Shown here one piece after another: positions 22,461 through 34,142 of a stretch of DNA of 64,000 nucleotides (its first letter is position 1; each line of letters begins with the position of its first letter). The stretch is taken from the NCBI RefSeq assembly GCF_027595985.1, contig NC_073304.1, positions 139,880,925-139,944,924 on the forward strand, in the 5' to 3' direction. Origin of the DNA: Sorex araneus. Its lineage: Eukaryota; Chordata; Mammalia; Eulipotyphla; Soricidae. Position numbers and translations under genes: made by a program. The notes beneath the pieces were generated by a model. The model worked only from the letters and a program-made list of their open reading frames with translations, made no database searches and was not told the origin of the DNA.

Positions 22461-23682
22461 TCTCAAGATGCCAGAATGCTCAGAGAAGAAAATAAGTAAT
22501 CTGCCATCTCGTCACTCTATTATCATTATTAACATAATGCTTTTGTTATATTTTCTCTAAGCAGATAATTCTCATATTTTTCTCTAATTTTACAAAGTTA
22601 AAAACATGCTGTCTATGTAATGTCACAGCTTTTTATCATCAAATAATATCATGAAGATTTTATAGGACGTTTGTTTTTTTGTAGTGAACTTTATCATTTC
22701 CATCTGTACTTTAAACATTTGAAGCATAACTTTATTATACCAAATTATTCAAATATGTAGGCTATTTAATTGAAGTAGTAGGATAGAATAATGGATCCAA
22801 GAAGGGTCCCAAGCCTCATGCTAAGTTCAAAAACAAAGAGTTTAGTCTGTGTCGTGAAGACAGCTCTTTATAGGACAGTGTTGTCCCCCAAGGCACTCCT
22901 GACAGTGGCCCCTTCAACACTGTCTTTCTGGTGCATCCCCACCTCCTACTGGCTGACCCCCTAGTCTCATTCCACGCGTCCCCCTTATGCTTTATGTAAT
23001 GTTACACCTGTGGCGTCTTTAGAGTTCTGGGTGCCACACGGACCATATAAGAAAAGCTACCCTAAAGGGGCTATTTTGAGGATATCAGGGATTGGTGCTG
23101 CCATGAGGGAAGAGATATAGTAGGTATCAGACACTTAGTTTTGACTTAACATCTTGACTCAAATAAAGGAGCAGATGAGTCACTTTCTTGATTTAAAAAA
23201 AAAAAACGATGCTAGTACAGATCCTCAAAGTTGCACTGTAAGTGCACCATGCCCCAGCAGTCTTTTGGCTCTCTCTCAGAAAGCATGCGTGATTGTGAGT
23301 GGGTTTCAAAATAGGGTAGGTCTCGGGAAAAGTTCAGTTTCTGTGGGGCTCCAGATACAATCAAATAACATCAGTTCTCTGTAGTTCTATTTAGGCTTTC
23401 TCATGTGAACCTGTGGTCTTGATATCCAGCTGGGTTCTGTATGAATTGAGACTGTTTATTCCATGTAGGCATCTAAGCATAGTACAATCCTATCTTAGGC
23501 ATAGGTGTCTCTTTTATTTCCCCCCCCCCCCCCCCAGCATCCTGGGGCCCAAACACCTGTCTTGGGAGAAGGGAGAGAAAAGAGGCCTGGAGGTTTGTGT
23601 GTGGTGGGGTGGGGTGGTTATGACATGTCTTTTGTGTATGTATCCAGAAGCAAGTTCACATTTGTAGTGTCACTGTCACTTT

Positions 23683-23864
23683 TTTTTTTTTTTTTTTTTT
23701 TTGCGTTTTGGGCACACCTGGTGATATTTAGGGTTACTCCTGGCTTTGCACTCGGGAATCACTCATGGTGGTGCTCAGGGGACCATATGGGATGCTGAGA
23801 ATTGAACCCAGGTCTGCTGCGTGCAAGGCAAACACCTTACCTGCTGTGCTGTCACTTCAGCCCA
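23683..23864 (-). mobile_element. SINE type A
   Basis: Full-length though diverged. There is a perfect 14-bp target duplication, GTCACTGTCACTTT, at 23669-23682 and 23865-23878. Confidence 0.94.
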
Positions 23865-24294
23865 GTCACTGTCACTTTGTGCAAGCCACCTCTCTATTAT
23901 AAAAATCTTTTGTTTTACTGAGGTTCATTCAATTAAAATCTGTATATGAAGGTAGTGAAACAGCCTTGTTAAACTGAGTTATTTTCCACCTTCCCTTCTT
24001 TTCGTTGTTGTTATTGCAGTGAGTAGGGAGGCCACATATCCTTGGTTGTGGTGTACGCACTCTGTATTTGTGGTACTCGTGATGGGTGGTTGTCGATGCT
24101 TCAGGTGTATTACTGGCATGCAGCTGGTTGTGGTGCTCGTGTGGCACCAGGGATCACAAATGGTGGTGGTGCTGCCACATCCCCAGCCTCCTAAACTTTG
24201 AGATTTCAACCCTTGGGTGACAAATTCCTGCTTCACAGATCTCTCAAAGATCAGCCAATTTTTGCTGCAGCCTCAAGATTTTCTCCCCCCACCC

Positions 24295-24645
24295 CTCACT
24301 TTATTTAAACAACGCTGACTTACGAAGTTTATCACGCTGCATTAGTTACAGGCATCAATACTCCAGCATCAATCCCACCACCATTGTGCCCTCCCTTCCC
24401 ATCACCACGTCTCCAGTTCCAGCCACCTTTCAAGCTTGCTAGCAGCCCCCAAATAATTTATTTAGTATTACTTATAACCACTAAATGGCTAATGGAATTA
24501 TCAAAAAATGCTTCAGTAAAGGAAGATCTATGAAAATTGTTGTGTCTCACTATGGGAACATTAAGCCTCTCGGGGGTTTCCTAAGCTATTGTTGCTAATT
24601 GAGGCTTCTGTTAATGTTTTGTTAATCAAACTTAGTTCTCAAGAT
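24295..24645 (-). mobile_element. Older AATAAAGTT-type repeat family, 3' part
   Basis: It shares ordered blocks with the copies at 30655 and 32515: 'tttatttaaaca', 'aagttt', 'ccaccaccattg', 'aataatttattta', 'aaatggctaatg', 'gaaaattgttgtgtctcac', 'gcttctgttaatgtt'. Confidence 0.7.
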
Positions 24646-24747
24646 TTTCAAATGGAGATTCAAGACACTTGGATATTTCATATGACAGAACTAATCTTGT
24701 AATTTTTGAAAGGTACTAAAAATACTCAGAATATGAGAGCTAGAGAA

Positions 24748-24898
24748 TATGAGTACAGGGGGTAAGGCACTTGCCTTGCATATACTGACTCAAGTTCTCT
24801 GGGCCACTGAGGACCACTAAGAGTGATGCCTGGGCACAGAGCTAGGAATAAGCCCTGAGCATCACTGGGGTTCCCTGACCCCCATCCACCCCCAAAAG
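24748..24898 (+). mobile_element. Old SINE type A
   Basis: Degraded tRNA head (taaggcacttgccttgcat) and body (gccctgagcatcactgggg) on the + strand, ending in a C/A-rich tail. Confidence 0.7.
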
Positions 24899-25249
24899 TT
24901 TCAAAATAGTGTTTTGCATATTCCTTATGCTTTCTTTGGGTGTCCCTTCCCTTTTGCTTCCCTCATCATTAAGGAAACAAGTGTTTTTATTTTTCATTAG
25001 CTTACTAATTTGTGGACTCTTAATGTCTTAGATATTGCTTCTTTGAATCATGATAGTCCTTTTCTTGTAGTAAATCTATCAAGAGAATAGATTGGTCTTT
25101 TTATTTTTTTTTATTACTCTTTAAAATTTTGTTAGTTTTTGCTCTTTATTACCCCCCTCCTGCTTCTTAGTGGGTTAGGGGGGTTACTTTTCATTTATTC
25201 TTTTCATTTCCTCATGAAGAAGGAAACTCAGATTATTGATTTGCCATCT

Positions 25250-25428
25250 TTCCTTTTTTTTTTTTTCTTTTTGGGTCACAGCCGGCAATACTCAGGGGTT
25301 ACTCCTGGCTCTGCACTCAGGAATTACCTCTGGCCTTGCTCAGGGGACCATATGGGATGCTGGGAATCGAACCCGGGTCAGCCACGTGCAAGGCAAACGC
25401 TCTACCCACTGTGCTATCACTTCAGCCC
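25250..25428 (-). mobile_element. SINE type A
   Basis: Full-length with a T-run at the left and 'tgctatcacttcagcccc' at the right. The duplication is obscured by flanking T-rich sequence. Confidence 0.93.
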
Positions 25429-25596
25429 CTTCTTTTCTTTTTTGAATTGTGGGCTACGCCTGGATGTACTCAGGGCTTACTCCTGGTTCTGTGCTCAGGT
25501 ATCACTCCTGGCAGGCTCAGGGGACCAAATGTGTGGAGGTAGAACACAGGTTCACTGAGTGCAAGGCTCTACGCACTGGATTGTGACTCTGGCCCC
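25429..25596 (-). mobile_element. Old SINE type A, directly adjacent
   Basis: An older, more diverged copy lies immediately right of the younger one and in the same orientation. The younger copy probably landed in its A-tail. Confidence 0.8.
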
Positions 25597-25914
25597 TAGT
25601 GGAAAATTTAATGCTGTCGGTTGTCCTCTAAGCACTGTTTTGAGTGAATGTTGCAATTTTGCTAAGAATTATTTTTATTTTCATTCTTTTAAATATATTT
25701 TCTAGGAGTCAGGGAGTTAGAAGCCCCAAGTCAGTTCCTGATCCTGTTGGCCCCCATATACCCTGCTGGGTATAAGTCTTATTTAAAAAAATATTTCCTA
25801 ATTTGTCTGTGACATTTCTTTGATGCAGTGGTTATTTAAAAGTCTGTTATTTGTTATTTGATTCTTAGTTGTTTGTTTTGATATCTTTTTGAGCAATTTC
25901 TTGTTTTTTCCTTT

Positions 25915-26078
25915 TTTGTTGTTGTTGCTTTTTTTGGGTCTCACCCGGCAATGCACGTGGGTTACCCTGAGTCAAGCACTTAGGAATTACTCCTGGCAGT
26001 ATTCAGGAAACCATATGGGATGCTGGGAATTGAACCCAGGTCAGCCGTGTGCAAGGCTACCTGTACACGTTCCAGCCC
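25915..26078 (-). mobile_element. SINE type A, head damaged
   Basis: The body is clear, but the head between 'gtgcaaggc' and 'ccagccc' has lost about 20 bases. An L1 landed at its 5' edge. Confidence 0.9.
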
Positions 26079-26084
26079 GTCTCT

Positions 26085-27363
26085 CTCTTTTTTTAAAAAA
26101 AAATTTAAAATTTTATTGAATCACCATGAGATAGTTACAGGCTTTCATGTTTGGGTTACAGTCTCACAATGATCAAACACCCATCCCTCCACCAGTGCAC
26201 ATTCCCCACCACCAATATCCCGGGTATACTCCCCCTTTCCCACCGTCCCCCTGCCTCTAAGGCAGACAATATTCCCCATACTCTCTCTCTACTTTTGGGC
26301 ATTATAGCTTGCAACACAGACACTGAGAGGTCATCATGTTTGCTCCATTATCTACTTTCAGCATGCATCTCCCATCCCAGCTGGTTCCTCCAGCCATCAT
26401 TTTCTTAGTGATTCCTTCTCTATTCCATCTGCCTTCTCCCCTCCGCTCATGAAGCAGTTTTCCTGGTATGGGGCGGTTCCCCTGGCCCTTGTATCTACTG
26501 TCCTTGGGTGTCAGCCTCATGTGATGCTACCCTACACTCCACAAATGAATGCAGTCCCTCTATGTCTGTCCCTCTCTTTCTGACTCATTTCACTTAGCAT
26601 GATACTCTCCATGTTTATCTATTTATAAGCAAATTTCATGACTTCATCTCTCCTAACAGCTGCATAGTATTCCATTGTGTAGATGTACCAAAGTTTCTTT
26701 AACCAGTCATCTGTTTTAGGGAACTCGGGTTGTTTCCAGAGTTTGGCTATTGTGAACAGTGCTGCAATGAATATATAGGTACAGATATCATTTCTACTGT
26801 GCTCTTTTGCATCCTCGGGATATATTCCCAGAAGTGGTATTGCGGGGTCATATGGAAGCTCAATTTCTAGTTTTTGAAGGACTGTCCATATTGTTTTCCA
26901 GAAAGGCTGGACCAGTTGGCATTCCCACCAACAGTGAAGGAGCGTCCCTTTTTTCTCACATCCACGCCAGCACTGGTTGCTTTGTTCTTTTGAATGTATG
27001 CCAGTCTCTGTGGTGTGAGATGATACCTCATTGTTGTTTTGATTTGCATCTCCCTGATGACTAGTGTTGTGGAGCATTTTTTTCATGTGCCTTTGGACCA
27101 TTTGTATTTCTTTTTTGAGGAAACTTCTGTTCATTTCTTCTCCCCATTTTTTGATGGGGTTGGAGGTTTTTTTTTTTATACAATTCTGCAAGTATCTTGT
27201 ATATCCTGGATATTAATCCCTTATCAGATGGTTATTGGGTAAATATTCTTTCCCATTCTGTGGGCTCTTTCTGTATTTTGGTCACTGTTTCTTTTGAAGT
27301 GCAGAGGCTTCTTAGTTTGATGTAGTCTCATTTGTTTATGTTTGCTTCCACTTGTATGGTCAG
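26085..27363 (-). mobile_element. 5'-truncated L1, about 1.28 kb
   Basis: Runs from the L1 3' tail to mid ORF2. There is a perfect 14-bp target duplication, TCCAGCCCGTCTCT, at 26071-26084 and 27364-27377, overlapping the SINE edge. It has the longest surviving ORF2 tail in the window. Confidence 0.95.
26619..27191 (-). pseudogene. L1 ORF2 C-terminal remnant
   Basis: 190 codons open on the minus strand. The Cys/His cluster of the ORF2p C-terminus (C..C, then GTLLHCWWEC) is visible, followed by FWKTIW, the IPLLGIYP block and KLWYIYTMEYYAAV. One internal segment is read in a shifted frame (near the KKMLHN part). Without the endonuclease and RT domains it cannot act. Confidence 0.88.
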
Positions 27364-27538
27364 TCCAGCCCGTCTCTTAAGCTTTAAGAATGATATTCTA
27401 CTAAATTGGGAAATCTTTGGTAAGAATATATGTGAATTTATACATGGTAGCATGGCAGATTTTTCAGAGTAAAGAGAAACCTGTTAGGTTTTACTGTGAA
27501 CTTAAAAAGTTATCCCTAACAGTTATGCTTGATCATAT

Positions 27539-27720
27539 TTTTAAGTTTTTTTAGTGGGGCAGGGGGCATACCCTGTGGTGCTCGGGGCTTACTCCTGGTT
27601 GTACACTTGGCAGTCACTTTTGGTGAGCTCTGGGGCCCTTACAGGGTGTTGGCACCAGGGACTGAATCTAGGTTGGATGTGTGCATGGCATTTGCCCTAC
27701 CAGCTGTACTCTCTGGCTCC
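27539..27720 (-). mobile_element. Old SINE type A
   Basis: Diverged minus-strand copy with a 10-bp duplication, TTGATCATAT, at 27529-27538 and 27721-27730. Confidence 0.82.
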
Positions 27721-28082
27721 TTGATCATATCTAAAACAGGACTTAAAAGACAATTCTGGGACCCTTTGAGTAATGTGCCTTATATATTTTTTATTTCTAG
27801 TGTATTATCATTGGATAGAACTGGATCCTGAAGATTTATGAAAGATGCTGAGCACTTGCACTCGTTTAAGAACTTAAAACAGCAATGAGAAGAAAGAGGA
27901 AAGAAATTTGGAACCTGAATAGCTCTGCAAAGGACGACCAAAGGAACATTGTCATTTTCTGGTGTGGCTGTGATAAAACAGAGGAAGTGGGGCTGCTGGT
28001 GGAGGCATATGGCAGCAGGGTGTCCACCCGGGACTCTCCATTAGGAAAGCTTTATTAGTTCTCACAGTATCTTGCTTTGCTG

Positions 28083-28209
28083 TTAAAAACAGAATGGCCC
28101 AACATTATTAGTCTTTGAGTCCTCCTTCCACACTGAGGATATGTCTGTGATGGCTCTCAACGCATTCAGGATCTCCTTATTCTTTCCCAAACTGGCTAAG
28201 CTAGGGGCT
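28083..28209 (-). CDS. Candidate last coding exon of an unidentified minus-strand gene
   Basis: On the minus strand a pyrimidine tract and TTAACAG give a good acceptor just before 28209. Only one frame is open: after one leftover base it reads 41 codons from APSLASLGKNKEIL to NNVGPFCF, then TAA at 28083-28085. An AATAAA lies shortly downstream on the same strand (about 28055), as expected for a 3' UTR. The peptide is protein-like and non-repetitive, but I do not recognise it. Its start phase differs from the end phase of the exon at 33353, so the two would need another exon between them if they belong to one gene. The shortness makes chance possible. Confidence 0.38.
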
Positions 28210-29140
28210 CTGTTAAGAAAAAAGAGAACATGTCATCAGTGATAATGTATTGTTAGAGAAACTGGTACGCTATAAATCTCTTCTTTCTTTCGAAAAAGAA
28301 ATAATGACAATAAAACTTTAAACCTCAAACCACTTCAACAAATGCTGCTGTGAATCGTTTTGTCTATAAAATACAGTATGTCTGAGTCCTCTCTGTATCT
28401 ACACTTCTTTTTACAGTTCTGGAGTGTCCCACAGAAGCCTATGATTCCTGTTTACAGTGGTTGATTGTTGATGACATCTTATTAGGATCTGACATGACAG
28501 AGTATGCATACTCCATGTGGCAAGGAGTTCAGTTTACAGAACCACATGACAGAGATCACGGGTGATTGCTACATCTGGCTTACCCATTGTTGGGAATTGG
28601 AAGAAAGGCTGCAGCATGTTGATTGTACACATGCCAGTTGTTCCGAAAGCTGCGTGGCTGTTCATATCTCCAAGTCAGTGATCCCCACCATTATGTGAAA
28701 AGAAGAACTACATCCTGTCAGGGAGTTTCTTGGTTAATTTTAGATAACTAGTGGCATAGCTGCAGTGGCAAAATTTAGACTTTATATGATGTCAATAGTT
28801 ACATCTCTGCTTAATATATATAGTAAGTCCTGTCTTAATTCCACTAAAAGGTTCTTGAAAACTGCAGACCATCCTGTAATAAAACCAATTTTATTGTAAA
28901 CTAATTGACATAAACAGAAGTTAGGTTCCTCTGGCATGTTTCTGATCATAAAATATATTTCTGCTCAAACTTCTAAATAAATCCCGCCCTCCAACTCTTC
29001 TAATATTAAACAGTAGTTGTATCCACTCATTTTGTAACAGTTATTGCAGTTCAGTGTTGAGGGTGACTCTCTGTCTCAGCAGGTCAGGATGCAAGATGGA
29101 AGTCAGCCCTGGAAAGGCCACCCATGTCATTACAGGACTT
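28210..29140. other. Unique sequence, possible intron
   Basis: No clear repeat or further exon was recognised. It would be intronic if the 28083 exon is real. Confidence 0.35.
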
Positions 29141-29153
29141 CCATCACACTCAC

Positions 29154-29259
29154 GTCTTTTTTTTTTTTTTTTTAATTGATTCACCATGAGATATAGTTAC
29201 AAGCTTTCATGTCTGAGTTACAGTCACACAATCATTAAACACCCATCCCTCTACCAGGT
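29154..29259 (-). mobile_element. Very short L1 3' end
   Basis: Only about 100 bp of L1 3' terminus, flanked by a perfect 12-bp duplication, CATCACACTCAC, at 29142-29153 and 29260-29271. Confidence 0.92.
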
Positions 29260-29330
29260 CATCACACTCACTTTCCCACAGTCATTTGAACTAGGATAAT
29301 TGAGAAATACCAATGAACTTAACATATATA

Positions 29331-29332
<2 letters not shown>

Positions 29333-29382
<50 letters not shown>
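29333..29382. repeat. (TG)n microsatellite
   Basis: About 25 uninterrupted TG units. Confidence 0.97.
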
Positions 29383-29384
<2 letters not shown>

Positions 29385-30052
29385 GGAGGTTAGGCAACGG
29401 GGAACCAACGGGGAACCAAGGTACTAAGAGAAAAGTCCATACGGACACGGAGAGAATATGCAAATTCCACACACTGATTATGTCTGTGAGTTGTTTTTCT
29501 CTCTTCAATGCTATCAAATATATGTTAAATAAAATGACATTATTTGAGGACTTACTACATATTAATGGTTACATATATAGAGCTATCCTCTCTTAAAGCA
29601 CTTCTTGCCTTTAACTATGAGATACATTATTTGGTATGTCTTGATTTTTTTTATCATAACTTCTGAGTCCATGTAGATTGATGCAGTTGTTTACTTGAAA
29701 TAAAAATATAGAAAGTATGTGTGTGTGTATAAAGCTCAAATCACACCTCCAATGTTTATTTAAGTACTTGGAATATGGGGCTGGGAATAGGTTTTCCAGA
29801 TATATTCAGAACCCACAAAGGTGGGTTCTGAATAAACCCACAATAAGTTAAACCTCTGGGTTGGCAATTATTGAATACCTGTTTAACTCTTACCCAAGTT
29901 TGTTGGATGTAAGGTTCAAGAAACTCCTTGAGTTAATTCATAGAATGAATTTTAATTCACTTTAAAGTTACTTGGGTCTATAGTTTTAAAAATTGGTTTT
30001 TGCTTTGCCGAACAAATGTCTTACAGTTCTCTATCACGTTTATTCCTGCCAA

Positions 30053-30152
30053 TGAATTTTTTTTTCTCTTTGGGTTATACTCGGCAATGCACAGGGGTTA
30101 CTCCTGGCTCTGCACGCAGGAATTACTCCTGGCAGTGCTCAGGGGACCATTG
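30053..30152 (-). mobile_element. SINE type A, head missing
   Basis: Tail and body are present up to 'ctcaggggaccat', then the copy stops. The whole tRNA-related part is absent, which fits 5' truncation during insertion or a later deletion. Confidence 0.88.
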
Positions 30153-30639
30153 GGAATTGAGTAGCTGTAACCTGTGCTTGAAGTTATTGGAAAAGAAGGA
30201 TGGTATGGGGCAAACAGCTAGTGAGCTTGATGTTTGATGGTAGAATAATTAAAAACTCTTGTAGCTCACCATCCCAATCAGAAGATCCCCTTTTTAAAGG
30301 AATTTAGAATTAAAATCATGTAAATGATGTGGGAGCAACATCATGTTGTCAGTGTGCTGAGGGTTTTGAAAACCAATAAGAGCTGGAAGAAAAATAAAAT
30401 AGCTTGGAATATATGAAAGACATGTATGAAACATCAGGTCAGGAATAAATGGGTGGCATTAATGAGATGACAGCTTGATATAAGTTGAAGTTTTCTAACA
30501 ATATGATTTAGAAATTGATGGTACAGTTGGGAATTTGTAGTGTTTGAGCAAAGGTTCTGAGTCTGTGTATATTAAAAATTTCAAAGAATCTCACAGTATG
30601 CTGAGAATATAGCCATAACATGTTACCTTGTAGCATTGA

Positions 30640-31230
30640 TTTTTAAAAAATCTTAAATTTAAACACCATGGTTTACAAAGTTGTTCATACATCCACCTTT
30701 TGTCCCTATTTTCCCAACCACCCCCCAGATTGCTCCCTTAACAGGCACATAATAATTTGTTTTGCTTGTTACAACCAAATGGCTAAAGAAATTATAAAAA
30801 ATATTTCAGTAAAAGAAAATTTGTGAAAATTATTATATCTCATCACGGTTTTGGTAAATCTAAGGATTTACTAAGCTGTTTGTCACTAGTTGAGCCTTCT
30901 GTTTGTTTTTGTTGTTTAGGTGGCTTCTATGTTACTTTTTCATCTAATTTGGTATGCTCCTACTGGAATTTCAATACTGTGAAATTTGGAGATACACAGC
31001 CTGTGTGGTCCAGAAACTTTGGGATCTGCAGAATTTGGATATGTCTCCAGAGACTCTTAGTGAAGCCCAGAAGTTAGGCCATTGGTGTGGCATTGGCAGT
31101 GAGGTGTGAGTGTGGCTGCCACGGCTTTGGCAGGACTGGTCTTGGCCCACCCCCTCCCGAGGGCACCCCAGAGTTTTCAGCCAGGAAAACTGGTATGTCC
31201 ATGAATTTCAGCCACTTGGCTTGCATCTCC
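30640..31230 (-). mobile_element. Older AATAAAGTT-type repeat family, long copy
   Basis: Starts with the 3' terminal blocks and continues about 600 bp into the family's 5' part ('cctgtgtggtccagaaac', 'ggctgccacggctttgg', 'cccagagttttcagcc'), which recurs at 37574-37970 and 33000-33230. No ORF is preserved. Confidence 0.72.
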
Positions 31231-31394
31231 TCAGAGATTTAGATTGTAAATTGAAGAGCAGGGCCAATGGGTGAGTCGACATGATTGGGACTGGGAGGTG
31301 GGCTTCCAGAATTGGAAGGGAAGTTGCCACCACCACTCTGAGAAGACCTGAGTTAACTTTTTTATCTGTTGAAGTTCTGTGATTTATAATACTG

Positions 31395-31560
31395 TTTTTT
31401 TTTTTTTTTGTCGGGGGGCATGTAGGAGTGCACACCCAGCTCTTTGCTCAGGAATTACTCCTGGTGATGCTCAGGAGAGCATATGAGATGCAGAGGATCA
31501 AATCCTGGTCGGCTGCATGCAAGACAGGTGCCCTACCCGCTGCACTATCGCTCCAGCCCT
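31395..31560 (-). mobile_element. Old SINE type A
   Basis: T-run, diverged body and a head ending 'gctgcactatcgctccagccct'. Confidence 0.85.
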
Positions 31561-31959
31561 ACAGTGTTGTTAATGATGGTTCCCCAAGCATATAATTCCA
31601 CCACGCCCATCACCTGTGTACCTACATTTATCTCTCAAGGATCCTAAGCCCTTTTCACCACCCACCTCCACCGCCAAGTCAGTTGTGTGGTTCAGTCTCC
31701 CATTGTGTTGCGTTGGCCATTTGTTGCTGCCTTGCTGTGTATCTTTATGTCCTCTGTGCAGCATTGATTTGAAGGAAGCTTTTCTTTCATCCTTAAAGGT
31801 CATTTTCAACTCCTGGAAATATGAATTATTTATACTAAAGACTGGCTCAAGAGGGTCATATCTAACAACAGGGCAAGTTTATTAATAAAAAAAAATGAAA
31901 ACCCAGGAACCCCATGGTATCTTAACATCATATCAAAAAGGCAGATGATTTCTGCCTTC

Positions 31960-32134
31960 TCTTTTTTTTTCTTTTTGGGTCACAGCCAGCAATACTCAGG
32001 GGTTACTCCTGGCTCTGCACTCAGGAATTACTCCTGGTGGTGCTCAGGGGACCATATGAGATGCTGGGAATCGAACCTGGGTTGGCCACGTGCAAGGCAA
32101 ATGCCCTACCCACTGTGCCTTTACTCCAGCCCCA
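31960..32134 (-). mobile_element. SINE type A
   Basis: Full-length minus-strand copy with a standard body and head. Confidence 0.93.
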
Positions 32135-32179
32135 AGCCTTTTCTTTTTGAAGGTCTTCTCTAACTCTTAGTATAGGACT

Positions 32180-32426
32180 GTAGCACTGTAGTACTGTCTT
32201 CCCATTGTTCATCGATTTGCTCAAGCGGGCACCAGTAATGTCTCCATTTTGAGACTTGTTACTTTTTTTTTGGCATATCGAATATGCCACGGGTAGCTTG
32301 CCAGGCTCTGCCATGCGGGTGGGATATTCTCAGTAGCTTGCCGGGCTGTCCAAGAGGGACAGAGGAATCGAACCAGGGTTGGCCACATGCAAGGCAAATG
32401 CCCTATCCACTGTGCTGTCGCTCCAG
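32180..32426 (-). mobile_element. SINE type B, full length with exact target duplication
   Basis: A perfect 15-bp duplication, TCTTAGTATAGGACT, at 32165-32179 and 32427-32441 fixes both ends. The 3' end is a short repeat (TACAGTGCTAC) rather than an A-tail. Confidence 0.95.
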
Positions 32427-32514
32427 TCTTAGTATAGGACTACTGGCTAAAACATGATTCAAGGTACAATTCTACTTTCAGATTACAAATTTCTCAGCCT
32501 TTGCATTTTTTAAA

Positions 32515-33235
32515 AAAAAAAAACTTTTTCCCACATTATTTAAACACTGTTGTTTACAAAGTTGTTCATGATACATTTGTTACAGGTATTCAGTATTCCA
32601 ACACCAGTCCCACCACCATGTCACCTTCTCTCCACCATTGTCCCCATTTCCCACCCACTTTTAAGCCTGCCCCCTTAGCAGGCCTAAAATAATTTATTAT
32701 ATACTGCTTGTTGCAACTAATGGCTAATATAATATTAAAAATAAGTAAAAATAATTTGTGAAAATTGTTATCTCTCACCATGAGGGGATAAGGGCCTTAA
32801 ATACGTATCTGAGGGTTTACTAGGCCATTGTTGCTAGTTGGACTTCCTGTGTTCATGTTTTTGTTTATTGAGCGTAGTTGGCTTCTATCTAATTTGGTGT
32901 GCGCCTGCTGGGATGTCACGGCTGTAGAGTTGTAGCTGCATGCTCCAAATACTCCGGAATAGTGAACTGGGTATTGAGCTTACATGTCAGTGTCAGTGGG
33001 ATGTGGGTGTGTCTTCTGGGGCTTCCAGAAGTACCTGGGGAAGTATCAGGGAAGTTGCCCACCCTCCACTCCACGAAGACCCCAGAATTCTCAGCCAAAA
33101 GACCATAGCACCTGAAATTTTAGGCAGTTTGGCGTCTCCACAGCCGTTGGCTTGGTGGCAGCTGTTGGGGGTGATTACAGCTGCCTGGGCTTCAGCAGTG
33201 CTCGGCCTTGACATTCTTTATATGTCTCCAAGCCC
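32515..33235 (-). mobile_element. Older AATAAAGTT-type repeat family, long copy
   Basis: About 720 bp sharing ordered blocks with 24295, 30640 and 37574 ('cactgttgtttacaaagttg', 'ccaccaccatg', 'aataatttatta', 'cccagaattctcagcc'). Non-coding. Confidence 0.72.
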
Positions 33236-33352
33236 TCGTGACATTGGTTAGCAGAGCCCAATCAAATGTGCTTTCTTGCTTTCATTTAGAGTTTAGGAGA
33301 CTATTTCAATGGCACAAAACTAAGACCAAGCAAAGACATTCCACAGGATTAC

Positions 33353-33595
33353 CTCATGGTTGGAGGCCTTGGAGAAAAGTTTTCTCCCAAGCTTCATCCA
33401 TAATTGAGGTGGATCCAATGAGCAGAGAGGGTAATTTTGCATTTTATTAACACTATCATAAGGAACAGATCTACAAAGACTACATTTTCTCTCCCAGGGT
33501 GTCATTTTAGTAAGTTCAAAACTGAAGAGGTAGTCTTCTTCATCAAACCGATCTGTCAGATTTTCTGCTCTTTTCAGCCAGGCACTTTTAGCACT
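33353..33595 (-). CDS. Candidate internal coding exon of an unidentified minus-strand gene
   Basis: On the minus strand an AG acceptor (CAAATTAG) precedes 33595, and a donor (GAG then GTAATC) follows 33353. The 243 bases between are open in one frame as exactly 81 codons, so the exon is phase 0-0. The product contains WLKRAENLTDRFDEEDYLF, then SFELTKMTPWERKCSLC with a C..C pair, then DPPQLWMKLGRKLF. The composition is balanced and globular, and no surrounding repeat family contains it. The polypyrimidine tract is mediocre. I do not recognise the protein. It may belong with the candidate exon at 28083, but the phases require at least one more exon between them. Confidence 0.42.
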
Positions 33596-33892
33596 CTAAT
33601 TTGAAAAGCATTGCTCATATGAATCTCTCTCTTTTTTTTTTTTTAAAGAAAAGAACCTCATTTCAAAAGGTATGAAATACTATCAAGGTAGAGCCTCCCA
33701 TTGATCCTATTAGAGAAGATAGTCTATTTTAAGGAGAATTTACCTCTTGATGTTTGCCACTATTTTTGTTTTCTCCTTGTACCAATGCTTACTTATTCAA
33801 TTTTTATGTTTCTGGCAAATAAAACTTAAACACCTACTGTTAGTGTTATTTTAGATTTATTAAATTCATTTTTATGATATATTTGTATTGGG

Positions 33893-34130
33893 CTAGAGCA
33901 ATAGCACAGCGGGGAGGGCATTTGCCTTGCATGTGGCCAGCCCGGGTTCGATTCCTCTGTCCCTCTCGGAGAGACCAAATTACGGAGAGTATCCCACCGG
34001 TATGACAAAGCCTGGAAGGCTCCCCGTGGTGTGTTTGATATGCTAAAAACAGTAACAAGTCTCACAATGGAGATGTTACTGGTGCCCACTCAAGCAAATT
34101 GATGAACAATGGGATGACAGTGATACAGTG
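33893..34130 (+). mobile_element. SINE type B, full length with exact target duplication
   Basis: A perfect duplication, ATTTGTATTGGG, at 33881-33892 and 34131-34142 (its last G-run merges with the head). A box and B box are recognisable. The copy ends GACAGTGATACAGTG, with no A-tail. Confidence 0.95.
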
Positions 34131-34142
34131 ATTTGTATTGGG

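Noticed and set aside
33893..33965. tRNA-like sequence with A and B boxes
   Set aside because: It is the head of SINE type B, with a SINE body and a target duplication. The same applies to the other SINE heads.
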